Shown piece by piece: positions 34,723 to 44,562 of a stretch of 64,000 nucleotides of DNA. Position 1 is the stretch's first letter, and every line of letters starts with the position of its first letter. Source of the DNA: Mesobacillus jeotgali (GTDB taxonomy: Bacteria; Bacillota; Bacilli; Bacillales; Cytobacillaceae). Under the pieces are notes generated by a model. It was not told the origin of the DNA. It did no database searches and worked only from the letters and a program-made list of their open reading frames with translations. A program made the translations under genes and the position numbers. The DNA is taken from the NCBI RefSeq assembly GCF_002874535.1, contig NZ_CP025025.1, forward strand, positions 3,963,353-4,027,352, written 5' to 3'.

Positions 34723-35865
34723 CTATAAATTCATTGGTATTTGGATGATGACCAGCGTTCCAGTGCCAATTTTTGAGTGGATAGTCAACTCACCTTCCAG
34801 CAGTTCGACTCTTTCCCTTATCCCAAGAAGTCCAAAGGATTCTGGCTTGCTTTCGCTAATATCAAAACCTTTGCCATCATCCTTTATTACAGCCATAATG
34901 TGGTCTTGCTTGATTTCAAGCTTCACCTGTACCGTTATGGCGTCCGCATGCTTCAGCGCATTTTGTACTGATTCCTGGATGATACGGAATAAGGCAACTT
35001 CGTAATTGGATGGCAGTCTCCTGTCATCACCAATATTAGTGAATTGAATTCTAGTAGACCTATGATACTCTTCGATTGTCTGCAGGTACTTTTTGAGGGT
35101 AGGAACTAGGCCGAGATCGTCAAGTGCCATTGGCCTCAAATCATAAATGATTCTTCGGACCTCATACAAAGCAGAACGGACCATCTTTTTCATGCTTCTG
35201 ATTTCCTGGATTGCCTCGTCCGCACCCTGCTCCTTATAAACCCTTTCAATTAAATCTGAACGCATCATGACATTAGCCATCATCTGGGCAGGACCATCAT
35301 GAATTTCACGAGACAGTCTTTTTCGCTCATCTTCCTGGGCTTGGATGATTTTCAGCCCGAAATCCTGCTTTTGCTTCGCTGTCTCAAGCGCTTCACCCAT
35401 TTGGCGGATATCGCTCATCATATAGTTCATCACTACTGAAATTTGCGAAACAAGATGGTCGGCGCGTTCAATTGTTTCATTTAACCCTACAAGCCTTCGC
35501 TCAAGATCATCGCGTTTTTCCCTCAGCTGCTTTTCCGATTGCCTATTCATCGTCAGGTCCATTTGAAGCTTGTGAGCCACTTCATACGCCTCGCGAACCT
35601 GAGCTTCGGAATAATCCTTAAAATGCTTACTTACTTCCGATAACCTCAGCCTTGCCCTCCTTACCTGGGCATCCAGCTTGTCGCCATCATTGATGATTTG
35701 AGCGACCTTCCTCTTAATCTCTTTTAATTCGTCGGTGATAGACTCATAATCCGTTCGGCATTGCTCACCTATTCGGAAGATTTCGTCTTTGCTGTCTCCA
35801 ACGGTTTCGATCATTTTTTCTAAAATCAGATCGAGGGCTTTTGTGTCGAATTTTTTTATCGCCAT
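34723..35865 (-). CDS. degS: Sensor histidine kinase DegS
   Basis: Cytoplasmic kinase that phosphorylates DegU. Started at the ATG behind GGGGGAA, it has 380 aa. The N-terminal ~170 residues are the soluble DegS sensor coiled coil with no membrane segment. The HisKA_3 block EDERKRLSREIHDGPAQMMA places the phospho-histidine at residue 189, the same number as in B. subtilis. The ATPase domain has NALKHADAI and DDGKGFD / SFGLLGIRERVELL. An ATG eight codons upstream is open but less well placed. Confidence 0.98.
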   Translation of the reverse strand: MAIKKFDTKALDLILEKMIETVGDSKDEIFRIGEQCRTDYESITDELKEIKRKVAQIINDGDKLDAQVRRARLRLSEVSKHFKDYSEAQVREAYEVAHKLQMDLTMNRQSEKQLREKRDDLERRLVGLNETIERADHLVSQISVVMNYMMSDIRQMGEALETAKQKQDFGLKIIQAQEDERKRLSREIHDGPAQMMANVMMRSDLIERVYKEQGADEAIQEIRSMKKMVRSALYEVRRIIYDLRPMALDDLGLVPTLKKYLQTIEEYHRSTRIQFTNIGDDRRLPSNYEVALFRIIQESVQNALKHADAITVQVKLEIKQDHIMAVIKDDGKGFDISESKPESFGLLGIRERVELLEGELTIHSKIGTGTLVIIQIPMNL

Positions 35866-36272
35866 GTAAAATTCCCCCACGGGCGGCACTAGAAATATTT
35901 TAACTTGAAAACTATCTCGTTACTAATTTCAACAAGAAAATCATGCCAATTTTGCTGAAAATCGATACAAAGACTTAGAAGTCATTTCCTATTCTAAGCC
36001 TAATATCCTATAATTTTAGGAGATAAACTCCTTTTTTAAAATAAAAACATTTTTCCAAAATATTTTTATACCTGTCAGACCACTAATTATTATAACATCC
36101 AAAGCTATTTACTGTATTAAAGTTATATTACAATCATGAGACATCATTGTTCCCCGATTGCCGTCAACTTATAATGAATTGTAGCACTAAGTACCAGTGT
36201 CGAACATAAAAACGATGTCGAAGAATTAATAGATGGGGTTGGGAAATTTTTCGTCCGAGAGGAGAGACAGAA
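35866..36272. other. Divergent intergenic region degS / yvyE
   Basis: About 400 AT-rich bases without a gene. On the plus strand TTGTTC-N17-TATAAT (36147-36175) is a possible yvyE promoter; the -35 is poor. A short AGGAG / CTCCT stem followed by six T occurs near 36017 but serves no gene in that direction. No clear degS promoter is visible. Confidence 0.4.
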
Positions 36273-36911
36273 TTGTTACCGAGTTACTATACAGTCAAAG
36301 GATACGGCGAACATGAAATCGAGATACAAAAGTCGCGTTTCATCGCATATGTACAGAGAGCGGAAACCGAGGAAGAAGCCCAGGACTTCATTCAAACAAT
36401 AAAAAAGAAACATTGGAACGCAAATCACAATTGTTCAGCATACATCATAGGAGAGCACGACCAAATCCAAAAAGCAAATGACGATGGTGAACCGAGCGGT
36501 ACAGCAGGAGTCCCGATCCTGGAGGTTTTAAAAAAGAAACATCTAAAAGATACTGTAGTTGTCATTACTCGATTCTTCGGAGGAATTAAACTCGGGGCCG
36601 GCGGACTCATTAGGGCATACGGCAAGGCAACCACAGAGGGCCTGACAGCAACGGGCATAGTTGAACGTAAGCTAATGAAAATCATCCATACGACCATAGA
36701 TTACACCTGGCTGGGAAAAATCGAAAGTGAATTAAGATCTTCAGAATATCAGATTAAAGATATTCACTATCTTGATAATGTAAAAATTGAAACATATGTG
36801 GATGAAGCTAAGACAGATGACTTTACGCAGTGGATGGTGGACTTAACGAATGGACAGGCTTCCTTTCATTCCGGCAACAATTTATATCTGGAATCTGAAT
36901 ATACATCCTAA
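36273..36911 (+). CDS. yvyE: YigZ/IMPACT family protein (YvyE)
   Basis: The 212-aa protein has the UPF0029/Impact N-terminal domain: KSRFIAYVQRAETEEEAQDF, NHNCSAYIIG, DDGEPSGTAGVPIL and VITRFFGGIKLGAGGLIRAY, followed by the ferredoxin-like C-terminal domain. The family is linked to translation control, but its bacterial role is not settled. TTG start, with GAGAGGAGAG upstream. It lies between degS and the LCP gene, as in B. subtilis. Confidence 0.95.
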   Translation: MLPSYYTVKGYGEHEIEIQKSRFIAYVQRAETEEEAQDFIQTIKKKHWNANHNCSAYIIGEHDQIQKANDDGEPSGTAGVPILEVLKKKHLKDTVVVITRFFGGIKLGAGGLIRAYGKATTEGLTATGIVERKLMKIIHTTIDYTWLGKIESELRSSEYQIKDIHYLDNVKIETYVDEAKTDDFTQWMVDLTNGQASFHSGNNLYLESEYTS

Positions 36912-36928
36912 AGTTACTTAAAATGGAA

Positions 36929-36957
36929 TTGCTCTATTTTCAGTAAGGCGATATAAT
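36929..36957 (+). promoter_or_regulatory. Sigma-A promoter of the LCP gene
   Basis: TTGCTC-N17-TATAAT with a perfect -10, starting 18 nt after the yvyE stop codon. Confidence 0.6.
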
Positions 36958-37000
36958 TGCTTATTGAGCATTTACTTATAATCTGGGAGGAAACAAGAGT

Positions 37001-37969
37001 ATGGACCGCTCTACCCTAAAAAAGAGAAAAAAGAAACGAAGTATATTAAAGAAAATCGTCCTAATGTTTATTAGCATGTTAATCATAATTGGATCATATT
37101 TCGGATTTGTAGCTTACAAAGCATATGATGCAGCCTCTTCATCCTTTAACCAGCTGGAGCGTGGCAGCAAATCAAAACTCAGGGCCAAAGAAATCACTGT
37201 AATGGAAGATCCCTTTTCCGTCCTTTTAATGGGAATTGAAACTTATTCCAGCGGAGGTAAAGGCGGTCGTGCTGATTCACTAATTGTCGCAACCATTAAC
37301 CCTCAAAGTAAATCTATTAAACTATTGAGCATCCCGCGAGATTCATTGGTAATGGTTCCAAACAAGGGTTCACAGGATAAAATCAATCATTCCTATAACT
37401 ATGGTGGAAAAGAATCTACAATTGAAACGGTTGAAACGCTGTTAAATATACCTATTGACTATTATGCGACAGTTAACTTCAAAGGTTTCAAACAAATTAT
37501 TGATGAAATTGGCGGAGTAGACGTCAATGTTCCGTTTGATTTTTGGGAAAAAAGTGACGTAGGCGGAAAGAAGCTTTATTTTTATGAAGGCCCAATGCAC
37601 CTTGACGGTGAAGAAGCTCTTGCATATGCAAGAATGAGAAAACAGGATCCAAGAGGCGACTTTGGAAGAAATGACAGACAGAAAGAAATCATTGAAGCAT
37701 CTGTAAAGGAAATGGTTTCTGTGAAGAACCTTCTAAGTTTGGATGACATTGCCGAACATGTTGGTAATAACATTGAAACGAACTTGAAGATTTCTGAAGG
37801 ATTAGGTGTTCAAAAAGCCTTTATTGGGTTCGATACTTCTAATATTGAAAAATTGGCACTAAAAGGAACAGACGCCTACTATGATAACGTTTATTATTTC
37901 GAACTTGATGAAATCGAGTTGGAAAATATTAAAGAGCAACTTCAAGCCCATCTTAACCATACTAATTAG
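37001..37969 (+). CDS. tagU: LytR-CpsA-Psr (LCP) family wall polymer ligase
   Basis: Transfers undecaprenyl-linked teichoic or other anionic polymers to peptidoglycan. The 322-aa protein has a very basic N-terminus (LKKRKKKRSILKK), one membrane anchor at about 23-42 and an external LCP domain. Conserved pieces are RADSLIVATINP, LLSIPRDSLV, KINHSYNYGG and LDGEEALAYARMRKQDPRGD, carrying the pyrophosphate-contacting R and D residues. It fits tagU (formerly lytR) by position next to tagO and the lyt genes. GGGAGG precedes the ATG. Confidence 0.95.
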   Translation: MDRSTLKKRKKKRSILKKIVLMFISMLIIIGSYFGFVAYKAYDAASSSFNQLERGSKSKLRAKEITVMEDPFSVLLMGIETYSSGGKGGRADSLIVATINPQSKSIKLLSIPRDSLVMVPNKGSQDKINHSYNYGGKESTIETVETLLNIPIDYYATVNFKGFKQIIDEIGGVDVNVPFDFWEKSDVGGKKLYFYEGPMHLDGEEALAYARMRKQDPRGDFGRNDRQKEIIEASVKEMVSVKNLLSLDDIAEHVGNNIETNLKISEGLGVQKAFIGFDTSNIEKLALKGTDAYYDNVYYFELDEIELENIKEQLQAHLNHTN

Positions 37970-37992
37970 TACAACTAAAGGGGGTCAAAATT

Positions 37993-39153
37993 TTGAAGGA
38001 CCCAAATAATATAATTATTTATCGTGATTCGTTATTGCCAAGATCAGAAACATTTGTCGCAAACCAAGCTTTGTCTTTACAAAGTTTCAACCCCTATTTT
38101 TTGGGATATAAAAAAGTACAAGGAGGCATTGATCTTCCTGAGGAGAAAACATGTCTCTACAGTCAAAAAATATCTTCCAGAAACAACCCTGACGAAATAT
38201 TATGGAAAAAGCTTGGAACAAATCCAAAGTTCAACCGTTTTATCAGGGATGTGAACCCAATTTTGATTCACGCGCATTTTGGCCCAGATGGCTTAATTGC
38301 CCAGCCTTATGCGAAGCGCCATAACAAACCGTTGTTGGTTACCTTCCATGGATATGACGTAACAGTTAAAGACGAATACCTTTTAAAACAGTCTTACAAT
38401 ATAAGACAGTATGCGAAAAATCAGCAGTTGCTAAAAAATGATCCTAATGCATCCTTTGTAGCCGTATCATCTTTTATAAGAAAAAAACTTATAGATAAAG
38501 GTTTTCCCGAAGAGAGGATTTTTACGCATTATATCGGAGTGGATTTGCAAAAACTCCAAATTTCTCAAAGCGTTAAACGTGAAAATGCTGTATTGTTTGT
38601 AGGCAGGCTAATTGAAAATAAAGGATGCGAATTTTTATTAGAGGCGTTCAAAGAGATTTCAACTCACTCCCCTGAAACAGAGTTGTGGATTGTAGGCGAT
38701 GGCCCTGAAAAAAGGTCACTTGAAGAAAAGGCAAAAACCATTTCCAGCAAAATTACTTTTTTTGGTGTGAAACCTTATGACGAAGTAATACGTCTAATGA
38801 ATCGTGCAAAGATTTTTTCAGTACCTAGTATAGAAATTGAAACTGGCGCTTCAGAAGGATTAGGAATGGTTTTTGTAGAGGCACATGCAATGGGACTACC
38901 GGTTGTAAGCTTCAAAACGGGCGGGATTCCTGAAGCAGTGATCAATAATGAAACAGGACTTTTAGTTAACCAACGGGACATTAAAGGACTTGCTGATTCT
39001 TTATTAAGTTTATTACAGAACCCGGCTCTCATTGAAAAAATGTCACACAACGCTATAGACCATGCAAGAAAAAACTTTGATATTGAAAGGCAGACAGACA
39101 AATTAGAGGATATCTACAGATCAGTAATTAAACAAGATACGACAAAAAATTGA
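37993..39153 (+). CDS. Family 4 glycosyltransferase
   Basis: The 386-aa cytosolic enzyme has the GT-B pattern: acceptor-side ILIHAHFGPDGLIAQP and LLVTFHGYDVT, donor-side VLFVGRLIENKGCEFLLEAF, and the E-x7-E motif GASEGLGMVFVEAHAMGLPV. TTG start with AAGGGGGTC upstream. It is inserted between tagU and tagO on the same strand, so it probably works on the wall polymer begun by TagO; the sugar cannot be predicted. Confidence 0.88.
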   Translation: MKDPNNIIIYRDSLLPRSETFVANQALSLQSFNPYFLGYKKVQGGIDLPEEKTCLYSQKISSRNNPDEILWKKLGTNPKFNRFIRDVNPILIHAHFGPDGLIAQPYAKRHNKPLLVTFHGYDVTVKDEYLLKQSYNIRQYAKNQQLLKNDPNASFVAVSSFIRKKLIDKGFPEERIFTHYIGVDLQKLQISQSVKRENAVLFVGRLIENKGCEFLLEAFKEISTHSPETELWIVGDGPEKRSLEEKAKTISSKITFFGVKPYDEVIRLMNRAKIFSVPSIEIETGASEGLGMVFVEAHAMGLPVVSFKTGGIPEAVINNETGLLVNQRDIKGLADSLLSLLQNPALIEKMSHNAIDHARKNFDIERQTDKLEDIYRSVIKQDTTKN

Positions 39154-39211
39154 TTGCTTTTTTCTATTGATTTGTTATCCTAACAACAGATGCATGTCTT
39201 GAGGTGAATTT

Positions 39212-40291
39212 ATGTATACAATAATTGATTACATTATAGCATTTGTCCTTTCTCTTGTTGTTTCAATTGCAATAACACCATTTACAATTAAATTTGCCAA
39301 GAAATTTGGCTTTGTAGATAAACCTGATTACAGGAAAGTCCATAAAGAACTGATGCCCCGGATTGGCGGTTTATCAATTTTAATTGGTGCAACAGCAGGA
39401 CTGCTTTACCTTAATAAATTGATTCCACTGCTTTGGCCCGTTCTCCTCGGAGGCGCAGTGATAATAATTATTGGTATTTTTGACGATAAATATACATTAT
39501 CTGCAAAAGTAAAATTTTTAGGCCAGATTGTTGCTGCATCAATTGTAGTCGCATTTGACTTTAATATCGATTTCATTACTCTTCCATTCATGGAAGAAAG
39601 GATTTACCTGGGCCCATTCAGCTATGTCATCGGTGTCTTCTGGATCGTGGCGATTACAAATGCAATCAACTTGATTGATGGCCTTGATGGACTCGCATCT
39701 GGCGTTTCAGTTATAGCCATGACATCAATCATGTCACTGGCAGCATTAAATGGACACTTTATAGTTGTTTCCCTTACTGTCATCCTGATCGGAAGTACCA
39801 TTGGTTTCATGTTCTTCAACTTCCATCCAGCAAAAATTTTCATGGGTGACACAGGAGCATTGTTCCTGGGTTATTGTATCTCGATTATTTCATTAATGGG
39901 GCTATATAAAAGCGTTACGATCTTTAGCCTGATCGTTCCAATCATCATCCTTGCAGTCCCAATTTTCGATACACTGTTCGCGATAATCAGACGATTACTC
40001 AACAAACAAAAGATTTCAGCACCGGATAAATCCCACCTTCACCACTGTCTGATTTCAATGGGGTTTTCACATCGGGAAACTGTATTAACAATATATGCAA
40101 TTAGCGCCTTTTTCGGACTTGCGGCGATTATCTTCACAAGATCAACATTATGGGGATCAATTGCGGTCATTACAGTAGTATTGCTCCTGATTCAGGTGAT
40201 AGCAGAACTGGTTGGCCTGATCGGAAGCCATAAACCATTGTTAAATGCTTATAAGAAGATGCGAGCTAATATGAACCAAAGCTATAAATAG
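39212..40291 (+). CDS. tagO: UDP-GlcNAc:undecaprenyl-phosphate GlcNAc-1-phosphate transferase TagO
   Basis: Catalyses the first step of wall teichoic, teichuronic or other undecaprenyl-linked polymer synthesis. The 359-aa MraY/WecA-family protein has about ten membrane helices. The cytosolic motifs are DKPDYRKVHKELMPRIGG, NLIDGLDGLASGVS, the active-site MGDTGALFLGY, and histidines in PDKSHLHHCLISMGFSHRE. It is the key enzyme that makes the surrounding surface genes a functional set. Confidence 0.97.
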   Translation: MYTIIDYIIAFVLSLVVSIAITPFTIKFAKKFGFVDKPDYRKVHKELMPRIGGLSILIGATAGLLYLNKLIPLLWPVLLGGAVIIIIGIFDDKYTLSAKVKFLGQIVAASIVVAFDFNIDFITLPFMEERIYLGPFSYVIGVFWIVAITNAINLIDGLDGLASGVSVIAMTSIMSLAALNGHFIVVSLTVILIGSTIGFMFFNFHPAKIFMGDTGALFLGYCISIISLMGLYKSVTIFSLIVPIIILAVPIFDTLFAIIRRLLNKQKISAPDKSHLHHCLISMGFSHRETVLTIYAISAFFGLAAIIFTRSTLWGSIAVITVVLLLIQVIAELVGLIGSHKPLLNAYKKMRANMNQSYK

Positions 40292-40293
40292 AA

Positions 40294-40333
40294 AGAACCC
40301 TGTATCCTTAATCAGATACAGGGTTCTATTTTG
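40294..40333. terminator. Bidirectional terminator tagO / flippase
   Basis: AGAACCCTGTATC / GATACAGGGTTCT stem between convergent genes, with TATTTT on the plus side and a T-rich tail on the minus side. Confidence 0.85.
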
Positions 40334-40334
40334 A

Positions 40335-41807
40335 TTATGCGTTTTTAGCTTTACGTTTTAATACCATACTAATTACTTTATTGAAAAGACTTTTATCAAA
40401 TTGGGCTGCCAGAAATACATAAGAAAGTGCACCTATAAGGACTAAAACAATCAGCAGCACCCAACTTGGCTGCAGTCCAATCTGAACTGATAACAGCACA
40501 AGCAGATAAACAATTATGGCCATCAATATGGAGATAATGGCTGGAACCCTCAGTGAGCGGAAATAATCCCCTGCTTTTAGCTTTGTTACATGATGGAGGA
40601 GCTTTCTGCCCAATATAAAGTTAATGAAACTTACCGCTACATAAGCGATTGCTACCGCTAAAACGCCCTGGTTGACTACCAAGTAGATGGCAAGGCCATT
40701 AATAATTGCTACACCCAAGTCCCACATGAAACCCAGGTCAGCTCTCCCCTTTGCAAGCAATACCGAACCGTTAGGATTCATCAGAACCCTTAGTAACCCT
40801 AATACAGCTAAAATTTGAATGACCGGAACAGCATCAATCCACTTAGCGCCAAAAACTACTGGGACAAGAATATCGGAAACTGCAATCAATCCGATCAATA
40901 TTGGGAACGTCACGAATGACAGCATTTTGGTCATTTGAATGAAACCCTGATTAATAATCTCATCATTTTTCTGGTTTAATGAGAAAACCGGGAAGGCTAC
41001 TTTCGTAATAACAGGGTTAATCTTGGTTACTGGTATGACAATAAGCTGGTAAGCCAAGCTATATATACCAAGTGCTTCTGTTCCTAAAAACCTACCGATA
41101 AGGATATAATCGATATTGGAAGCAAAATAGTTAACAGAGCGTGACCCCATTTGGTACGCACCAAAACTGATATACCCCTTTAAATCCTCTCCTTTAAACC
41201 TAAGAGCTGGTCTCCATGTCTTCCAACCATACGTCATTAGAAGCAATGACTTTACCGAGTTGGTTATGATTTGCCCCCATACCAATGACCAAACTCCATA
41301 GTCAAGTATCGCGAGGAGGACGGCAGAAGTGCTACCAAGTACAACCGATACAATTTCAATTTTGGCTAGACTGTTGAACTTAAGTTCCTTTTGCATCAAA
41401 AATTGAAATTGCTGTCCTAATGGTGTAATTAAAAAGATAAAAGCTATATAAAATAAAAGTTCCTTTAGTTTGGGCTCATTATAAAAATCAGCAATATAAG
41501 GGATTATGAGCAGTAAGATTGCAAAGACTGCTATTCCCGCCAATATATTCAGCCAGTAAAGACTGGAGAGGTGTTTTTTATTCAAATCCTGGCGATGGAC
41601 TATAGCGCTGCTAATCCCCATATCGGTAAAAACCTGCGAAAAAACAATAACGACCATAATCATACCCATCAAACCAAAGTCTTCTTTAGATAGTAGTCTC
41701 GCAAGCAAGGCAAATTGCAGCAATTGGACAACTGTAACCACAATCGTCGATAGACCAGTCCATTTCATGCCACCCAAAAAGAGTTTTGTTACATTATTCA
41801 TTGTCAT
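40335..41807 (-). CDS. MOP-family polysaccharide flippase, TuaB-like
   Basis: The 490-aa protein has about 14 membrane helices, a polysaccharide-synthase fold, and the TuaB/Wzx-type stretch ARLLSKEDFGLMGMIMVVIV plus SFGAYQMGSRSVNYFASNID. It should move undecaprenyl-linked repeat units outward. With UDP-glucose dehydrogenase on the same strand upstream, a teichuronic-acid-like or uronate-containing polymer is a good guess. A start two codons later (MNNVTK) is equally possible. Confidence 0.9.
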   Translation of the reverse strand: MTMNNVTKLFLGGMKWTGLSTIVVTVVQLLQFALLARLLSKEDFGLMGMIMVVIVFSQVFTDMGISSAIVHRQDLNKKHLSSLYWLNILAGIAVFAILLLIIPYIADFYNEPKLKELLFYIAFIFLITPLGQQFQFLMQKELKFNSLAKIEIVSVVLGSTSAVLLAILDYGVWSLVWGQIITNSVKSLLLMTYGWKTWRPALRFKGEDLKGYISFGAYQMGSRSVNYFASNIDYILIGRFLGTEALGIYSLAYQLIVIPVTKINPVITKVAFPVFSLNQKNDEIINQGFIQMTKMLSFVTFPILIGLIAVSDILVPVVFGAKWIDAVPVIQILAVLGLLRVLMNPNGSVLLAKGRADLGFMWDLGVAIINGLAIYLVVNQGVLAVAIAYVAVSFINFILGRKLLHHVTKLKAGDYFRSLRVPAIISILMAIIVYLLVLLSVQIGLQPSWVLLIVLVLIGALSYVFLAAQFDKSLFNKVISMVLKRKAKNA

Positions 41808-41915
41808 TTACACCGTCCAATTAGAAATTAACGACAGTTGTCTCCGGGATTCTAAAAAATGCGCAAACAAGGTGAAAGCAACAAAGTTTACGAAAGATCC
41901 TCCATATAAAATAAC

Positions 41916-41956
41916 AGAAAAGCCCCCTAAAACGTCAGCCTTTGTTTTAGAGGGGC
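41916..41956 (-). terminator. Terminator of the upstream glycosyltransferase gene
   Basis: Minus-strand GCCCCTCTAAAAC / GTTTTAGGGGGC stem followed by TTTTCTG, in the gap before the flippase gene. Confidence 0.8.
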
Positions 41957-41963
41957 ACAGTAC

Positions 41964-43103
41964 CTATCTCGATGTAGGTTTCCATGTTGCCTGCCTTTTG
42001 CCTGTCATAGCTCTCATTGTACCCAACAGGGCAGCATAGTTAACTAAACAGAAATAGTATGGAATATAGGTGATTTTGTGTTTCACCCAAATTCCAAGTA
42101 AGGCGAGACCATAGAAAAGAAGCTGAGCAGCAAAGACCCATTTGTATAGTTCATGGTCAAGTAAAAAAAGATTCATAATAAATACGGCAATCATGTAATA
42201 AGGTACTAGCCATCTCAGGAATTTATGGGACATATACTTATAAAAGAAATCAAAGTTTTTAAAGGGATTAAGGACTTTTTTATAGGCCATTATTCCAGTA
42301 AAACTTCTAGTGACAATCCTGACTTTTCGTCCGAATTCTTCTTTTTCTTTAGTCGATGTCTCTTCTTTTGTAATAGCATTGGGCTCATAGACAAATCTTT
42401 TTCCCTGGCTAATGATGATTAATGGATTTTGCATGTCATCCCCAACATTAGGATTCATCTCTTTAAATAATTCTCTCCTGATCGCATAGATTGAACCATT
42501 CGCAACAATGCTTGTCCCCGTTTGGGTTTCCAACGTTTTAAGGAGTTTTTCGTATTTCCAATAAGCGCCTTCTGATTCACCTATAGATGAATTTGTAGAG
42601 TTAAGAAGTTTTAGTTCACCGCATACACCGCCAATGGATGGCTCGCTAAAATGCTTTACCAGATACAGCAGCGCATCCTTTTCATACATGGAATTCGCAT
42701 CCGAGAAGACTAATACATCACCTTTTGCTAAAGGAACAGACTTATTAAGCGCCTCCGTCTTTCCTTTACGCCCCTTGACAACATTCAAGGTGATAAAAGG
42801 GTACTTCGCTGAGTATTCCTCGACAATTTCATTTGTCCTGTCTGATGAGTCATCAGATACGACAATTATTTCTAATAATTCCTTCGGATAGTTTAAGTCT
42901 GCTGCGTTTTGAAGTTTCTCTCCAATTACTTTCTCTTCATTATATGCAGCGATAAAGAATGTAACTTTTGGCTTGTAGGCCTGGTCTTCGTTTACAGGAA
43001 CTTTTTTGAACGAAGAAATAATTTTGAGCAATACCGGATACCCAAAATAAATGTATACTATTAAAAAAATCAAAAACCAAAAAGCGACTTGCAATACCAT
43101 CAT
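41964..43103 (-). CDS. Membrane family 2 glycosyltransferase (CesA/HAS-like)
   Basis: The 379-aa protein has an N-terminal membrane helix (VAFWFLIFLIVYIYFGYPVL), a GT-A catalytic domain and three C-terminal helices. Motifs are FIAAYNEEKVIGEK, VVSDDSSDRT, metal-binding FSDANSMYEKDALLYLV and VANGSIYAIRRELF. The Q-x-x-R-W signature of processive synthases is not evident (GKRFVYEPNA instead), so it may add single sugars on the inner membrane face. It lies between ugd and the flippase. Confidence 0.88.
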   Translation of the reverse strand: MMVLQVAFWFLIFLIVYIYFGYPVLLKIISSFKKVPVNEDQAYKPKVTFFIAAYNEEKVIGEKLQNAADLNYPKELLEIIVVSDDSSDRTNEIVEEYSAKYPFITLNVVKGRKGKTEALNKSVPLAKGDVLVFSDANSMYEKDALLYLVKHFSEPSIGGVCGELKLLNSTNSSIGESEGAYWKYEKLLKTLETQTGTSIVANGSIYAIRRELFKEMNPNVGDDMQNPLIIISQGKRFVYEPNAITKEETSTKEKEEFGRKVRIVTRSFTGIMAYKKVLNPFKNFDFFYKYMSHKFLRWLVPYYMIAVFIMNLFLLDHELYKWVFAAQLLFYGLALLGIWVKHKITYIPYYFCLVNYAALLGTMRAMTGKRQATWKPTSR

Positions 43104-43133
43104 TATCTTCTTCCTTTCAGTAAAAAAGGATGA

Positions 43134-43160
43134 AAACCTTGCCTGTCAGACAAGGTTTAT
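43134..43160 (-). terminator. Terminator of ugd
   Basis: Minus-strand AACCTTG / GCAAGGTT stem with a nine-base loop and a short T tail, placed between ugd and the next gene. Confidence 0.55.
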
Positions 43161-43220
43161 CATTACTAATATTATTCATTATCCATTAACCATTACTAAT
43201 ATTATTTATTATCCATTAAC
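43161..43220. repeat. Two-copy 30-bp tandem duplication
   Basis: CATTACTAATATTATT-CATTATCCATTAAC and its neighbour differ at one base. It is AT-rich, in the short gap after ugd. Probably slippage; no function is suggested. Confidence 0.8.
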
Positions 43221-43233
43221 CAATGGAATTTTA

Positions 43234-44544
43234 TTATTCCCTGCCGTCAACAAGCGGGCGACCAATAGAGGAATAATAATAACCTAATTCCTTCATTGTT
43301 TCAGGTTCAAACATATTCCGCCCGTCAATGATGATTGGCTGGTTAATAGTTTCTTTTAATTGGACCAAATCCATTTCTTTAAATTCCGGCCAATCCGTTA
43401 AAATGACTACCGCATCAGCGTTATCAACTGCTTTTTGCAGGCTTTCCACCGCATTTAAACCAGGAATTACCTTTTGAGCATTTTCAGTAGCTACAGGATC
43501 AAATGCGAAAACATCTGCTCCCTTTTCTTGAAGCAGTGGAATTAAATCAATAGATGGAGCATCTCTCATGTCATCTGTATTTGGTTTAAAGGCCAATCCG
43601 AGGACAGCAATTTTGCGGCCGGATAAATCATTGTTAAATACAGCTTCTAGTTTATCAATGATTTTGAATCTCTGGTTCTGGTTGACTTCCTCGACATTTC
43701 GTACAATCTTGAAATCATAGCCCGCTTTACCAGCAATCTGAACAAGAGCACTTGTATCTTTCGGGAAGCAAGAACCACCATAACCGATTCCAGCTTGCAA
43801 GAATGCTTTACCTATTCGGTTATCAAATCCCATACCTTCTGCTACCTTAGTGACATCAGCACCAACTAGTTCACAAACATTCGCTACTTCATTTATGAAG
43901 CTGATTTTAGTAGCCAAAAAGGCATTAGAAGCATATTTAATCATTTCTGCAGTCTCAACGTCCGTTAAGACAATATTGGTATTAAACGGTTTGTGAAGCT
44001 CCGTCAAAACCTCGCTCGCCTTGTCGCTTTCAATACCGATGACAGCTCTTTCCATGTTCATCGTATCATAGATCGCCGAACCTTCACGCAAGAATTCAGG
44101 ATTCGAGGCAATATCGAAATTTGTGTGGCCTGAAACAGAAGCGATAATTTCTTTAACTCGCTTCCCGGTGCCAACTGGTACTGTACTCTTGGTAACAATC
44201 ACTTTATAGCTATCCAGATGCTCACCGATTGACTTTGCAACAGCTTCTACATATTGCAAGTCTGCCTCACCATTCTCTTTTGGCGGAGTACCAACTGCAA
44301 TAAATACAACATCAGCATCTTTCAATCCTTCCGCCAAATCAGTGGAAAAGAAAAGTCGGTTTTCATTTATATTCTTTAAGACAAGATCAGATAGACCTGG
44401 TTCATAAATGGGAATAATTCCTTGTTTTAGCTTGTCAATTTTATTATGATCTAAATCGATACAAGTAACTTTGTTACCTATATCACTAAAACAAACTCCT
44501 GATACCAATCCCACATAGCCCGTACCTACAACACAAACATTCAT
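43234..44544 (-). CDS. UDP-glucose 6-dehydrogenase
   Basis: Oxidises UDP-glucose to UDP-glucuronate with two NAD+. The 436-aa protein has Rossmann motif CVVGTGYVGLVSGVCFSDIG, FIAVGTPPKENGEADLQYVE, catalytic cysteine in GYGGSCFPKDTSAL, and the C-terminal UDP-binding GRNMFEPE. Equivalent to TuaD/YwqF of B. subtilis. It lies 18 bases after the UDP-glucose pyrophosphorylase that supplies its substrate, so the pair works in sequence. Confidence 0.97.
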   Translation of the reverse strand: MNVCVVGTGYVGLVSGVCFSDIGNKVTCIDLDHNKIDKLKQGIIPIYEPGLSDLVLKNINENRLFFSTDLAEGLKDADVVFIAVGTPPKENGEADLQYVEAVAKSIGEHLDSYKVIVTKSTVPVGTGKRVKEIIASVSGHTNFDIASNPEFLREGSAIYDTMNMERAVIGIESDKASEVLTELHKPFNTNIVLTDVETAEMIKYASNAFLATKISFINEVANVCELVGADVTKVAEGMGFDNRIGKAFLQAGIGYGGSCFPKDTSALVQIAGKAGYDFKIVRNVEEVNQNQRFKIIDKLEAVFNNDLSGRKIAVLGLAFKPNTDDMRDAPSIDLIPLLQEKGADVFAFDPVATENAQKVIPGLNAVESLQKAVDNADAVVILTDWPEFKEMDLVQLKETINQPIIIDGRNMFEPETMKELGYYYSSIGRPLVDGRE

Positions 44545-44562
44545 GATGTTTCTCCTTTATTG

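Noticed and set aside
36010-36030. AGGAG/CTCCT hairpin followed by T run upstream of yvyE
   Set aside because: Five-base stem with no gene ending in front of it; probably chance.
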